From contig CABIKM010000010.1 of the NCBI GenBank assembly GCA_902196205.1, positions 1 through 36,262 of the forward strand: a stretch of 36,262 nucleotides of DNA, in the 5' to 3' direction. The position numbers and the translations under genes are program-made. The notes beneath the pieces are model-generated. The model had not been told where the DNA came from. It ran no database searches and saw nothing but the letters and a program-made list of their open reading frames with translations. How positions within the stretch are numbered: the stretch's first letter is position 1; every line of letters begins with the position of its first letter. Below, one piece after another: positions 1-12,039 of this stretch. This DNA is from Candidatus Methylomirabilis lanthanidiphila. GTDB taxonomy: Bacteria; Methylomirabilota; Methylomirabilia; Methylomirabilales; Methylomirabilaceae.

Positions 1-2100
<2,100 letters not shown>

Positions 2101-2165
2101 CCAATTTTACTTATTATCGAGGTCTGTATGAAATCTATTAGTGGAGACCCGGATCGCTTATTCAA

Positions 2166-2178
2166 TTGTCAAAGAGCT
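2166..2178 (-). promoter_or_regulatory. boxA-like antitermination site in the 16S-23S spacer
   Basis: The minus strand reads AGCTCTTTGACAA, matching the boxA core of rRNA operons, about 65 nt before the 23S 5' end. BoxA in the leader and again before 23S is the usual arrangement for the Nus/SuhB antitermination complex. This call rests on motif and position only. Confidence 0.6.
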
Positions 2179-2253
2179 ATACGAGCGTCGCTCGTAAAAG
2201 CTAGATTCTGCCGTATTTCCGATTCCGCGTGAGGGCGAAGCCCACTCTTCTTC

Positions 2254-2329
2254 TGGTGGAGATGAGCGGGATCGAACCGCTGACCCCCTGCTTGCAAAGC
2301 AGGTGCTCTCCCGTCTGAGCTACATCCCC
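2254..2329 (-). tRNA. tRNA-Ala (anticodon TGC)
   Basis: The minus strand folds as a standard 76-nt tRNA. The acceptor GGGGATG pairs with CATCTCC, the anticodon loop CTTTGCAAG gives TGC, the T-loop is GGTTCGATCC, and CCA is encoded at 2254-2256. It lies in the 16S-23S spacer, the usual place for this tRNA. Confidence 0.97.
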
Positions 2330-2388
2330 CATGCACACTGCGGATGAAGGTTTCCTATTATGAAGATTCTGCGGCATCCGGAATGAGA

Positions 2389-2465
2389 TGGTGGGCCTTC
2401 CTGGGATCGAACCAGGGACCTCACGCTTATCAAGCGTGCGCTCTGACCAGCTGAGCTAAAGGCCC
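2389..2465 (-). tRNA. tRNA-Ile (anticodon GAT)
   Basis: The minus strand gives a 77-nt tRNA. The acceptor GGGCCTT pairs with AAGGCCC, the anticodon loop CTTGATAAG gives GAT, the T-arm is CTGGTTCGATCCCAG, and CCA is encoded. It lies between 16S and tRNA-Ala in the same transcript. Confidence 0.97.
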
Positions 2466-2607
2466 CCTTTTCGACGAACCTGCGGTTTCACGGTACAGCG
2501 CGTGACGACGATCAGCTCACGAGCTTATCTTCGTAAGGCACTGCTTGGCAGATAGAGTTGATATCATTGCTACTGACTTGGGGTAAATTGACCTGGGAGT
2601 TTTTAAT

Positions 2608-4178
<1,571 letters not shown>

Positions 4179-4276
4179 GGAACATACGAGGTACTGGCTT
4201 CGAAACAGGCTCGCGTTACCACTCGCCTGTTCTCGCCGACTTCATTCGCCCTCAAGTCAGTAGCAACGATATTCTA

Positions 4277-4289
4277 TTATCAAAGAGCA
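4277..4289 (-). promoter_or_regulatory. boxA antitermination site in the rRNA leader
   Basis: The minus strand reads TGCTCTTTGATAA, close to the boxA consensus TGCTCTTTAACA. It lies about 100 nt upstream of 16S, where leader boxA is expected. A short 6-bp dyad (CTCTAT...ATAGAG, 4326-4342) sits between it and the promoter and may belong to leader folding. Confidence 0.65.
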
Positions 4290-4386
4290 GTCATTAAAAC
4301 CCGGCAGGGTTGCCGAGCATCACATCTCTATTCAATATAGAGCATCGCGTCCAAAGCGTCAATGCCAAACATCGAACAGAAGCCGT

Positions 4387-4416
4387 ACAATACAGTAACG
4401 ACGTGATGGCTGTCAA
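4387..4416 (-). promoter_or_regulatory. Probable sigma-70 promoter of the rRNA operon
   Basis: The minus strand has a perfect -35 TTGACA (4411-4416), an 18-bp spacer, and a -10 TATTGT (4387-4392). The predicted start is near 4380, about 200 nt upstream of 16S. The -35 box overlaps the TGA stop of tyrS (4413-4415), so the rRNA promoter is built into the end of the preceding gene and no terminator separates them. Confidence 0.65.
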
Positions 4417-5660
4417 GTGTTTTTTTGGGGTTGGCCGCCCTTTTTCACTCTGCGGAAAAATCGCTTGCCCACCTTCAGTAAGTGCTCGCGATCCATCCGT
4501 ACCTTCACATGTTCATCCCGTACGACCTCTCCGTCGAGACTGACCCCACTTTGGCGGATAAGCCTTCTGGCTTCCGAGAGGCTCTTGGCCCCATCCGATG
4601 CTTTCATCAACCAGACGATATCAACAGCCTCCGTCTCTTCTTCCACCAGGAATACACCGACCTCGTCCGGCAGTCTTTTCTCCCGGAAAATCCGATCGAA
4701 CTCAGTCGCCGCTTCTTCGGCGGCCTGCTCGCCGTGGTAGAGCGCCACCAGCTTCCCGGCCAACTCGGCTTTCGCTGCTCTGGGATGAAGCGTGCCAAGT
4801 TTTAACCCCTCATTCATCGCCTCTACCGCCTCCGGCGACATCTCGGCTACCAGTTCGGCATATTTCACAATCAGCCCATCCGGGATCGACATCGCCTTCC
4901 CATACACCTCCCTGGCCGGCTCATCAATCCCGATATAGTTGCCGAGGCTCTTACTCATCTTTTGCACCCCATCGGTGCCTTCAAGCAGGGGCGTGATGAG
5001 CGCCACCTGCGGCTCCTGCGCATACGCTCGCTGCAGCTCCCGTCCCACCAGCAGGTTAAACTTCTGATCGGTGCCGCCCAGTTCGACATCGGCCCTGAGT
5101 ACGACGGAATCGTACCCTTGAGCCAGCGGGTAGAGGAACTCATGAACACCGATAGGCCGCCCCTCCCGGTATCGCTTTTCAAAATCGTCCCGCTCCAACA
5201 GCCGGGCCACCGTGTACTGTGCCGAAAGACGGATCACGTTCGCAAAGTCCATTCGACTCAGCCACTCACTGTTGAAGCGGATTTCGGTTCGGTCTTCATC
5301 GAGGATTCGGAATATCTGCCGCTTATACGTCTCCGCGTTCGCCCGAACCTCGTCGACGGTCAACGGCTTGCGAGTCTCTGATCGGCCCGTCGGATCGCCG
5401 ATCATGCCAGTGAAATCGCCGATGAGGAATATCACCTGGTGGCCAAGATCCTGGAACTGGCGCAGCTTCCTCAGCACAACCGTGTGACCGAGGTGCAGAT
5501 CCGGCGCCGAAGGGTCAGCGCCTAGCTTGATCCGGAGCGGGATGCTGGTCCGCAGTGAGCGCTCGAGTTTCTCGAGCAGCTCAGTCTCGGAAATAATCTC
5601 CACCACGCCACGCCGGAGGGCGCGAAGTTGCTCGTACGCTTGTGCTTTCAGGTCGTCCAT
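4413..5660 (-). CDS. tyrS: Tyrosine--tRNA ligase
   Basis: Cytosolic enzyme that charges tRNA-Tyr with tyrosine using ATP. The 415-residue product has the class I HIGH-type motif HLGH (about residues 56-59), a canonical KMSKS loop (about 234-238) and a C-terminal S4 RNA-binding domain (about 350 to the end). HLGH with a true KMSKS points to the TyrZ-type branch rather than the E. coli TyrS type, which has KFGKT. The open frame extends further upstream, but I chose the ATG at 5660. The sequence [12 protein letters not shown] is a normal family N-terminus, the size fits, and GGAG lies 9 nt before it; the upstream extension runs into a repeat. A seven-A run lies just before the stop, which overlaps the rRNA promoter. 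Confidence 0.95.
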   Translation of the reverse strand: MDDLKAQAYEQLRALRRGVVEIISETELLEKLERSLRTSIPLRIKLGADPSAPDLHLGHTVVLRKLRQFQDLGHQVIFLIGDFTGMIGDPTGRSETRKPLTVDEVRANAETYKRQIFRILDEDRTEIRFNSEWLSRMDFANVIRLSAQYTVARLLERDDFEKRYREGRPIGVHEFLYPLAQGYDSVVLRADVELGGTDQKFNLLVGRELQRAYAQEPQVALITPLLEGTDGVQKMSKSLGNYIGIDEPAREVYGKAMSIPDGLIVKYAELVAEMSPEAVEAMNEGLKLGTLHPRAAKAELAGKLVALYHGEQAAEEAATEFDRIFREKRLPDEVGVFLVEEETEAVDIVWLMKASDGAKSLSEARRLIRQSGVSLDGEVVRDEHVKVRMDREHLLKVGKRFFRRVKKGGQPQKNT

Positions 5661-5764
5661 TTGTAATGTCTCCGCCACGTTGGTGTCTGCCTTTCTAGCA
5701 TACTGGCGGCCGTATCGCAACTCCAAACCCGCCCTCCTCGCGTCCCGATATTGGGATGCGTCAT

Positions 5765-5870
5765 TACTTCGAAGTCCCTCCTCACCCGCGCCCTCTCCTC
5801 CAAAGGAGGCGAGGGGCACCAAAATAAAGACCTCCTCGCCCCCTACGCGGGGGAGAGGATACAGGTGAGG
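5765..5870. repeat. Tandem GC-rich hairpins (intergenic repeat)
   Basis: Two consecutive imperfect stem-loops lie between the divergent tyrS and penicillin-binding protein genes. The first joins GCCCTCTCCTCC to GGAGGCGAGGGGC around an AAA loop. The second pairs CGCCCCC with GGGGG around tacgc. Similar CCCTCTCC/GAGGGCGAGGGG sequence occurs at 8955-9015, so this is a dispersed intergenic element. In the remaining stretch 5661-6011 I see only this repeat and the promoter candidate below. Confidence 0.6.
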
Positions 5871-5913
5871 GGGTGCGCTTGGATTACCGCGTACCCTTCC
5901 GGTGCTCGCAATG

Positions 5914-5935
5914 ACAGATGAATATCTGTTATAGT
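5914..5935 (+). promoter_or_regulatory. Candidate promoter with inverted repeat upstream of the PBP gene
   Basis: A -10-like TATAGT (5930-5935) directly follows a perfect 6-bp inverted repeat (ACAGAT, 4-nt gap, ATCTGT; 5914-5929). The -35 (TCGCAA at 18 bp) is weak, so the dyad may bind an activator or repressor. It is about 75 nt upstream of the PBP start. Motif evidence only. Confidence 0.35.
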
Positions 5936-6011
5936 GGTGTGTATGATGGTCGGCACGCTGAGCAATGCAGCAATCACCCCACTAAACACCCATCACCTAG
6001 AGCCATAGTCG

Positions 6012-8231
6012 ATGCGGCGACGATCCCGAGCTGCTGTTGCTGTCATCTGGTCCCTCCTGTTACTGATGGCCATCACCTCAGGCATCATCGGAGGCCTGTT
6101 TATCACCTACCTCCGGGACCTCCCGACGCTTGAGGCGCTTGAAGAGTACCAGCCCAGTCTCGTGACCACGCTTTATTCAGATCACGATGAACCGTTTGCG
6201 ACCCTCTTCGAGCAGAAACGGTTCTGGACCCCACTGGAGAAGATCCCCCGCGATCTGATCAATGGACTGATCGCGGTCGAGGATGCCCAGTTTTACCAGC
6301 ATCGCGGAATCAATTTCCGGGGTATTGCCAGAGCGTTGTTGGTTAATCTTCGGGCGCTGCGACCCGCTGAGGGGGGGAGTTCCATCACCCAACAGTTGGC
6401 AAAGTTGCTGCTGCTGACCCCGGAGAAACATCTGTCCAGGAAGATCAAGGAGGCCATCCTGGCACTCGAAATCGAAAAACGGTACTCCAAAGAGAAGATC
6501 CTGGAGCTCTACCTCAATCAGGTCTATTTTGGTCATGGCGCCTATGGGGTAGAGTCCGCCGCCCATACCTACTTTAAGAAGCCGGTGGATCAGCTTAACC
6601 TCGCCGAGGCTGCAACCCTCGCAGGGCTGCCGAGGGCTCCAAACTACTACTCCCCCATCACCGATAAGGAGCGGGCGATCGGCCGCCGGAACCATGTCCT
6701 GGCCAGGATGGTCGACCAGGGGTTCATCACCAAACAACAGTCCGCTTCCTCGTCGACCGCCACCTTCAATGAGTTTTCGTTTGAGAAAAGTCGCAACCTT
6801 GGCCCCTACTTCGTTGAGTACATCCGGCAACAACTGGAGGAGAGATACGGTACATACGCCGTCTACCATGGCGGTCTAAAGGTCTACACCACGCTCAACA
6901 TTGCCGCACAGCGCGCCGCAGAGACGGCCCTGTTCGAAGGACTCCGGGAGATCGACAAGGCGAGAGGCTTTCGCGCGCCTCGCATCCGATCCTCACCAGC
7001 AACGATCGGCGGCACAGCCCCCCTTTCGTACCTGATCCCGAAAGCAGGCGAGACGCTCAACGCCACCGTCACAAAGGTTCTGCCACAGTCGATGACGGTT
7101 CAGGTCGGCGGGTATCAGGGCGACATTGCGCTGGACAAGGTGCCCTGGCTGGATACCACTAAACCGCGCCAGCAGCTTCAGACCGGGATGGAGGTGAAGG
7201 TTCAGGTCTTGGGCGTCAACAAGCGAACCAAGAGGCTCGATCTGAGCCTCGAACAGGATCCGGAGATTGAGGGCGCCTTCCTGGCTATTGATCCGAGGGA
7301 CGGCGGCATCACGGCAATGATAGGCGGCTACGACTTCGAGCGATCGAAATTCAACCGTGCGCTCCAGGCCAGGCGACAACCCGGTTCAGCCTTTAAACCG
7401 TTCATCTACGCGGCAGCATTTGATCGCGGCCTGACCCCGTCCACGATCATCAATGATGCGCCCGTCAGCTACCCGATCCTTGTAGACGGCAAACGAACCG
7501 GGTGGAGCCCGGACAACTATGACCGGAAGTTTCGCGGCCCGACCACATTGCGATACGGACTCGAACACTCGGTTAACGTGGTCGCGGTCAAGCTGATCGA
7601 GCGGATCGGAGTCGATCCGGTCATCGAGTTGGCGAGCAGCCTCGGGATCGAGAGTGCGCTGCGAAGGGAATACGCCCTGGCCCTCGGCGTGTCGGAGGTG
7701 ACATTATCGGAGATGGTCTCGGCCTTCGGTGTCTTCGCGCATTCCGGGATCCAGTTTCTGCCGTACGGCATCAGGAAGGTGGTAGACAATAAGGAGGCGC
7801 TCCTGGAAGAGTACACCCCTGTGGGCCGGCAGGTGATGAAGGCGGAGACAGCGTTCGTCTTGACCAACGTCTTACAGGGGGTTGTCGAGCGGGGGACCGG
7901 ATCACGAGCGCGCATGCTGGGCAGACCTATCGCGGGAAAGACGGGAACGACTCAGGCAGCCACCGATGCCTGGTTCATCGGGTATACGCCCACTCTTGTC
8001 GCAGGGGTCTGGCTTGGCTACGATACCAAGCGGTCACTGGGGCCGCACGAATCGGCCGCCACCCTCGCCGTTCCGATCTGGACTCGCTTTATGCAACGCG
8101 CCCTCAAGGATAGTCCACCGGAAGAGTTCCCTATACCGGACAACGTAGCACCGGTGTTGGTCAACTACCCCTCGGGCCGTCCCACTACCCCCGACGACAA
8201 AGATGCCATCAAGGAATTTTTCTTCAGGTGA
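6012..8231 (+). CDS. Class A penicillin-binding protein (PBP1A-type glycosyltransferase/transpeptidase)
   Basis: Bifunctional inner-membrane enzyme that polymerises lipid II and cross-links peptidoglycan in the periplasm. The 739-residue product has a basic N-terminus and one membrane segment (about residues 8-33). A GT51 transglycosylase domain follows (catalytic Glu90 in AVEDAQFYQHRG; GGSSITQQLAK at 121-131). The transpeptidase domain has all three motifs: SAFK (Ser459, Lys462), SVN (520-522) and KTGTT (643-647). Between the domains, about 340-420, is an OB-like segment typical of PBP1A. The length is normal. The ATG at 6012 is the first start before the membrane segment; its Shine-Dalgarno is poor. 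It stands alone on the plus strand, diverging from tyrS. Confidence 0.93.
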   Translation: MRRRSRAAVAVIWSLLLLMAITSGIIGGLFITYLRDLPTLEALEEYQPSLVTTLYSDHDEPFATLFEQKRFWTPLEKIPRDLINGLIAVEDAQFYQHRGINFRGIARALLVNLRALRPAEGGSSITQQLAKLLLLTPEKHLSRKIKEAILALEIEKRYSKEKILELYLNQVYFGHGAYGVESAAHTYFKKPVDQLNLAEAATLAGLPRAPNYYSPITDKERAIGRRNHVLARMVDQGFITKQQSASSSTATFNEFSFEKSRNLGPYFVEYIRQQLEERYGTYAVYHGGLKVYTTLNIAAQRAAETALFEGLREIDKARGFRAPRIRSSPATIGGTAPLSYLIPKAGETLNATVTKVLPQSMTVQVGGYQGDIALDKVPWLDTTKPRQQLQTGMEVKVQVLGVNKRTKRLDLSLEQDPEIEGAFLAIDPRDGGITAMIGGYDFERSKFNRALQARRQPGSAFKPFIYAAAFDRGLTPSTIINDAPVSYPILVDGKRTGWSPDNYDRKFRGPTTLRYGLEHSVNVVAVKLIERIGVDPVIELASSLGIESALRREYALALGVSEVTLSEMVSAFGVFAHSGIQFLPYGIRKVVDNKEALLEEYTPVGRQVMKAETAFVLTNVLQGVVERGTGSRARMLGRPIAGKTGTTQAATDAWFIGYTPTLVAGVWLGYDTKRSLGPHESAATLAVPIWTRFMQRALKDSPPEEFPIPDNVAPVLVNYPSGRPTTPDDKDAIKEFFFR

Positions 8232-8244
8232 ACGGTGTCGCTGC

Positions 8245-8865
8245 CTAACTTGGCCAGCCGATGTACTGCCCGTCCTCCCACAGCTCAACCATCCTGCTCA
8301 CGATGGTCAGTCGGTCTTCAAACCGCTCACTTTGTGAAAGGGTGTGGTCCGATGGCCAGTGATCTTGAAGAGGGGGACGGGAACACTCACCGAGGCTGAA
8401 GTAGCTCTCGCGCAGCCTCCCCAGGGCTTCATGATTACAACGGAGCAGGTTGGAGGTAGGAACGATCAGCGGCTTCGGATTGTCGAACAGATGGCCCCAA
8501 TGAAGGCAGTCACGCAGGTTGATCCCGGTGAGACGACAGGCCACCCGCGCAAACTCCATGAACCACTCGGTCGTACGGGAGCACACCAGGCAGCCCTGAC
8601 AGTCGTCGTGGACAACAACCGGGACATAGGCCTCTGCCATTGGTCCATCCGTCAGGATCCACTGCACGCCCTGATAATGGTGAAAGCGCAGCTTCGGTAA
8701 GGTTGTGTCGCGTCGACCCCGGAACGGCTCGCGTCGACTCGCGCGACTCGGCGCAATCGACCGGGGCTCGCGCACCACAACCGACAACGAGGTCGGCGAT
8801 ACTATTGTTATTCGCTCAGTTCCATTCCCCAATTTGTTCACCACACTGCCGAGCATGTTCTCCAC
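8245..8865 (-). CDS. Hypothetical protein with a Cys-rich stretch
   Basis: I do not recognise this family. The roughly 206-residue frame reads like a real protein from about residue 55 onward (mixed hydrophobic and aromatic residues). It has clustered cysteines, DCQGCLVCS followed by VACRL and RDCLHWGH, that could bind a metal or a cluster. The first 50 residues are low-complexity and rich in Arg, Ser and Pro, so the true start may lie downstream, for example the Met in DGPMAEAY. The annotated start is GTG at 8865, with an ATG alternative at 8856. It converges on the PBP gene with a 13-bp gap and no visible terminator. Competing plus-strand frames look less protein-like. Confidence 0.5.
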   Translation of the reverse strand: MENMLGSVVNKLGNGTERITIVSPTSLSVVVREPRSIAPSRASRREPFRGRRDTTLPKLRFHHYQGVQWILTDGPMAEAYVPVVVHDDCQGCLVCSRTTEWFMEFARVACRLTGINLRDCLHWGHLFDNPKPLIVPTSNLLRCNHEALGRLRESYFSLGECSRPPLQDHWPSDHTLSQSERFEDRLTIVSRMVELWEDGQYIGWPS

Positions 8866-8954
8866 AACGGCGCCGCAGTACTCTGGCCGCTCAGACCCGC
8901 ATTATCCTTATCGCCAGCGGCCCATGTTGTCAACAATTTCTTGTGCGTCGACTG

Positions 8955-9055
8955 GAACGTCCCCTCACCACACCCCCTCTCCCAAAAAGAGGGCGAGGGG
9001 CTAATAATGAAGGATCCTCTCCGTACCCGGAGGGCACCTCTGGGAAAGGATTTCA
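8955..9055. repeat. GC-rich stem-loop repeat between hypothetical gene and dehydrogenase
   Basis: CCCCTCTCCC, an A-rich loop and GAGGGCGAGGGG form a stem-loop resembling the one at 5765-5870. A second small hairpin follows (CCGTACCCGGAGGG). It lies downstream of the minus-strand dehydrogenase (stop at 9065) and could act as its terminator, although no U-tract follows the stem. I see no gene in 8866-9064. Confidence 0.45.
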
Positions 9056-9064
9056 GGCGTCGCG

Positions 9065-10150
9065 TCAACTCCACGGATACAGGATCGTCCGAAGGGTGGT
9101 GCGCTCCTGCACCATCTCGAGCGCCCTTGGCAGCTCCTTAAGGGGGAGGCGGGCAGTGATGAGGCGGCTCACCGGCACATCGCGGCAAATGATGGCTTGG
9201 ACGGCGCCGGCAAAATCGGCCGGCGTATGGTGGTAGATCGGGATGATCCGGATCTCTTCGTAGTGTAATCGATGCAGGTCGAGGGACAATACTGTCCCCT
9301 CGGCCACTCCTCCGAAGGGGACCAGCGTCCCGCCGCGGCCGACCAGCTCAAACGCCTCCCGATGCGCCTGCAAGCTGCCCACCGCCTCAATCACGACATC
9401 GGCGCCTTCGACGCCAAAGGCTGCTCGTATGCCTGCCTGCTCCAGCCCTCCGGCACTGTTCAACGCCACATCCGCGCCGAAGCTCTTTGCGAGATCCAGA
9501 CGGTCGTCGTGATGGTCCACACTGAGCAGACGAATCGACCGCCCGTAACGGTGACGCAGGATAGCGGTAAACATCAGGCCGATCGGTCCGGCCCCCACGA
9601 TGACGATACGATCGCCGTCGGCGATCGGCACGCGTCGAACCGCGTGCATGACGCAGGCAAGCGGCTCGGCCAAGGCCGCCTCCTCAAAGGGGACCTGTGT
9701 GGGCAACTCATACAGGTTGACCTCCGCGATCCGTCCGGGAATACGAATGTAGGGTGCAAAGGCGCCGTTGTTGTACAGCAGTCGCTCACACATCCCCTGC
9801 CGAGCACGCCGACAGGCGCGACAGCGGGCCGCCGGATTAGGGTCGGCACAGGGGGCCGAGTTAGCCGCGACCACCCGCATCCCCGGCTGCCATCGACCAT
9901 CCGCCTGCTCTCCGCGCGCCACCACGACCCCGGCCCACTCGTGTCCGAACAGTCCGGGGATCTGTATCATCGGGTGCGATCCGCGCAGGTAGACCTTCCG
10001 ATCGGTAAAATCGATCGAGGCAGCCTCGACCCGGGCCAGGATATCTTTCGGACCGATCTGAGGAATCGGCACCTCCTCCAACTGCACATCTTCCGGGCCG
10101 TGTAGCACCGCCGCCATCATGGTCCGATTCAGGGTCTCCACAGGGCTCAT
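9065..10150 (-). CDS. Medium-chain dehydrogenase/reductase (zinc-type alcohol dehydrogenase-like), altered zinc sites
   Basis: A 361-residue member of the medium-chain NAD(P)-dependent dehydrogenase superfamily: GroES-like N-terminal half with GHEWAG (about 69-74) and a Rossmann half with VIVGAGPIGL (about 190). The catalytic-zinc cysteine, normally in GxCGTD, is replaced: the segment reads ASIDFTD, putting Asp47 at that place. The structural-zinc loop is stretched to C101-x8-C110-x2-C113-x7-C121, where the usual first gap is two residues. Activity may therefore differ from ordinary zinc alcohol dehydrogenases; the substrate is unknown. Its ATG overlaps the stop of the next dehydrogenase by 4 bp (ATGA), so the two are translationally coupled and may act in one pathway. 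Confidence 0.85.
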   Translation of the reverse strand: MSPVETLNRTMMAAVLHGPEDVQLEEVPIPQIGPKDILARVEAASIDFTDRKVYLRGSHPMIQIPGLFGHEWAGVVVARGEQADGRWQPGMRVVAANSAPCADPNPAARCRACRRARQGMCERLLYNNGAFAPYIRIPGRIAEVNLYELPTQVPFEEAALAEPLACVMHAVRRVPIADGDRIVIVGAGPIGLMFTAILRHRYGRSIRLLSVDHHDDRLDLAKSFGADVALNSAGGLEQAGIRAAFGVEGADVVIEAVGSLQAHREAFELVGRGGTLVPFGGVAEGTVLSLDLHRLHYEEIRIIPIYHHTPADFAGAVQAIICRDVPVSRLITARLPLKELPRALEMVQERTTLRTILYPWS

Positions 10151-11187
10151 GTCGTCCCTGCTCCCTTCGCGTAAAACAGGACCTTCGTGGCCTGCCCTTC
10201 TCGCTGCATACGCGCACCTTCAGCGAATCGGCTCAGGTCCAAGCGGTGGCTGATCAGGGGGGCAGTCCGGATCTGTCCGGACGTCAGGAGTTGAAGCGCC
10301 TCTTCCAGCTCCACCGGCGTAGCCGAATAGGTTGCCGTCAGCGACAGTTCCCGTCGATAGAAGAGACTCAGATCGATCGGCATCCGTCCGACATCACCCG
10401 CATCGGCAAACAGGTTGATCGTCCCACCGGCGCGCAGGATGCCGAGCACCGCCTGTACCATCGACGCGCTGACTGCGGTGAGGATCGCCCCGTCGATCCC
10501 GTCGTCTTCCGTCACCGAGCGAAGCGCCAGATGCGGATCCGATTCGGCCACATTCACGATCGCCTCGATGCCGAGCGTTCGAGCCAACTCAAGGCGCTCC
10601 TGACGAATATCTACGCAGATCGGCCTTGCGCCGGATGCCGCAACAGCCTGCGCAACCAGCAACCCCATGGACCCGGCGCCGACCACCACAATCTGATCGC
10701 CGGCCTGGACATCGGACCGCTTAACCGCCCGCAAGGCGCAGGCTAACGGCTCCATAAAGATGCCGACGTCGTCAGTCGCCCTTTCAGGAAGCATAAAGGC
10801 CGCCTGCGCCGTCTGCAAGGCTGGAATCCGGACGAACTCCGCAAAGCCGCCCGGATCGATGTTGGTCGCTTTAAATTGAGGGCACATCGAGTCGTTGCCG
10901 TGGCGACAGTAACGGCACCGGCCGCAGGGGACGTGGTGCGCAACGGCCAGACGATCACCGGGGGCAAACCGCCGCACCCCCTCGCCAACCGCCTTGACCA
11001 CCCCCACCAACTCGTGGCCCAGCGGGACGGGCGGCTCCAGCGGCGTCTTGCTGAAGACCTTCGCCAGGTCGGACCCGCACAGGCCGCAGGCCCGCATCGC
11101 CAGCAGCAGCTCTCCCGGCCCAATGGTTGGGACCGGCATTTCGACGCACTCGACGATCCCGTATTCCAGTAGTTGGATCGCTTTCAT
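10147..11187 (-). CDS. Zinc-dependent medium-chain dehydrogenase (threonine/sorbitol dehydrogenase-like)
   Basis: A 346-residue NAD(P)-dependent zinc dehydrogenase with a complete ligand set: catalytic Cys37 in CGLCGSD, GHE at 57-59, structural zinc C88-x2-C91-x2-C94-x7-C102, and a Rossmann VVVGAGSMGLL. The frame opens further upstream, but MKAIQLLEYG is the normal family N-terminus, and this ATG at 11187 lies 4 nt after the DUF971 stop. It is the middle gene of a DUF971-dehydrogenase-dehydrogenase operon. It is similar to the downstream gene but keeps the catalytic cysteine that the neighbour lacks. The exact substrate (polyol, amino acid or alcohol) cannot be read from the sequence. Confidence 0.88.
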   Translation of the reverse strand: MKAIQLLEYGIVECVEMPVPTIGPGELLLAMRACGLCGSDLAKVFSKTPLEPPVPLGHELVGVVKAVGEGVRRFAPGDRLAVAHHVPCGRCRYCRHGNDSMCPQFKATNIDPGGFAEFVRIPALQTAQAAFMLPERATDDVGIFMEPLACALRAVKRSDVQAGDQIVVVGAGSMGLLVAQAVAASGARPICVDIRQERLELARTLGIEAIVNVAESDPHLALRSVTEDDGIDGAILTAVSASMVQAVLGILRAGGTINLFADAGDVGRMPIDLSLFYRRELSLTATYSATPVELEEALQLLTSGQIRTAPLISHRLDLSRFAEGARMQREGQATKVLFYAKGAGTT

Positions 11188-11191
11188 GCCG

Positions 11192-11554
11192 TCACTGTGC
11201 CGCTCCGGCGCCGGCGCAGTCTTGGCAAGGACAGTTGGCCCGCAGCGATTCATAGGTATAGATGCCCGTATCGTGCCCGTCGCTCCAGGTAAAGTTCAAC
11301 GCATACCATCCCACCGGGCGATAGTTGGTAATCTGCACCTCGCCGGGCTTGAGGACCGGACCGCTGAGCACCAGGAGATCCCGGGCGTTCAGTCTCTGGC
11401 TTCTGGAATCATTGCAGGAGGCACACGGGCAATCGCGTCGAAGGCCATCGAACGGGTACACACTTCGATGACTGTCGCGCCATGTAATGATCAGGCTCCG
11501 CTCCTGCCGGTCAACGATCACCTCGGCTGGATCAGACGATGGTATCGGTATCAT
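11192..11554 (-). CDS. DUF971 (GBBH-like N-terminal domain) protein
   Basis: A 120-residue stand-alone DUF971 protein, the domain also found at the N-terminus of gamma-butyrobetaine hydroxylases. Visible family features are SLIITWRDSHRSVYPFDGLR, a first Cys cluster CPCASC (42-47) and a second, CPCQDC, at the C-terminus (108-113). Together they could form a metal site. Free-standing members are often encoded near Fe-S or redox genes, but their role is not established. The start ATG is at 11554 with a weak GGA upstream. It is the first gene of a three-gene minus-strand operon. Confidence 0.85.
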   Translation of the reverse strand: MIPIPSSDPAEVIVDRQERSLIITWRDSHRSVYPFDGLRRDCPCASCNDSRSQRLNARDLLVLSGPVLKPGEVQITNYRPVGWYALNFTWSDGHDTGIYTYESLRANCPCQDCAGAGAAQ

Positions 11555-11589
11555 TGCTCGTCCATTAGCAAGCGTTGAGCTGCCAGCAA

Positions 11590-11607
11590 TCAGCGATCAG
11601 CAAGACC
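11590..11607. repeat. Dispersed AGC-rich repeat, copy 1
   Basis: The 18-bp sequence TCAGCGATCAGCAAGACC recurs exactly at 25266-25283. A related copy, inverted, lies at about 33000-33055. All three are intergenic. The remaining sequence between 11555 and 11667 shows nothing else. Confidence 0.55.
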
Positions 11608-11667
11608 CGGAAACACGCCAGGTTATAGACAAACACCCTCGTCTTGGAAGCTGAACGCTGCCGCCTA

Positions 11668-11973
11668 TCATTTCTGATCTCTATCCAGACCGCCGGGAAA
11701 CCCGCGCTGTTGTCGAACGACTCGACCCCGAGAGATCGCCCGAAGGAGCAATTGCCCTGTGTCGGTCCCCTGTTCGAGGTGAGGAATCAGGTCGCCATAG
11801 TGGACAACCAGCTCCCCTACCCGGGCAAAGATCTGGTTCTGGTCGATCTTATACCGTTCGAACCACCGCTTTACCTCAGCGATGGCCTCCTCTCTCGTCA
11901 ACAACGGGGGCTCACCCTCTTCGGCATCCGGTGGACTGAGCTCCCAGTCCTGGCGCTTTGGCTCCTCTGCCAT
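11668..11973 (-). CDS. Hypothetical protein, small and acidic
   Basis: I do not recognise this family. The 101-residue product begins MAEEPKRQDWELSPPD and has a likely helical centre (EEAIAEVKRWFERYKID). It has no signal peptide and no membrane segment. The ATG at 11973 is preferred over the upstream GTG at 11982 because AGGTGA lies at a suitable distance. It is 66 bp downstream of folD on the same strand, so it may be the last gene of that operon. Confidence 0.6.
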   Translation of the reverse strand: MAEEPKRQDWELSPPDAEEGEPPLLTREEAIAEVKRWFERYKIDQNQIFARVGELVVHYGDLIPHLEQGTDTGQLLLRAISRGRVVRQQRGFPGGLDRDQK

Positions 11974-12039
11974 GAAGATCACCTATTCTTCCTATTACAG
12001 GCTCTACGACCCCTCTGCCGAGGTGTCACGCCCTATACC

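Noticed and set aside
4413-4430. Possible frameshift at the A/T run at the end of tyrS
   Set aside because: The S4 domain is complete before the run and the frame ends normally at TGA.
5765-9015. CCCTCTCC-type repeats as a CRISPR array
   Set aside because: Only a few imperfect, unevenly spaced hairpins with no regular spacers and no cas genes.
9272-10105. 277-codon plus-strand frame
   Set aside because: Antisense to the dehydrogenase with recognisable Rossmann and GHE motifs.
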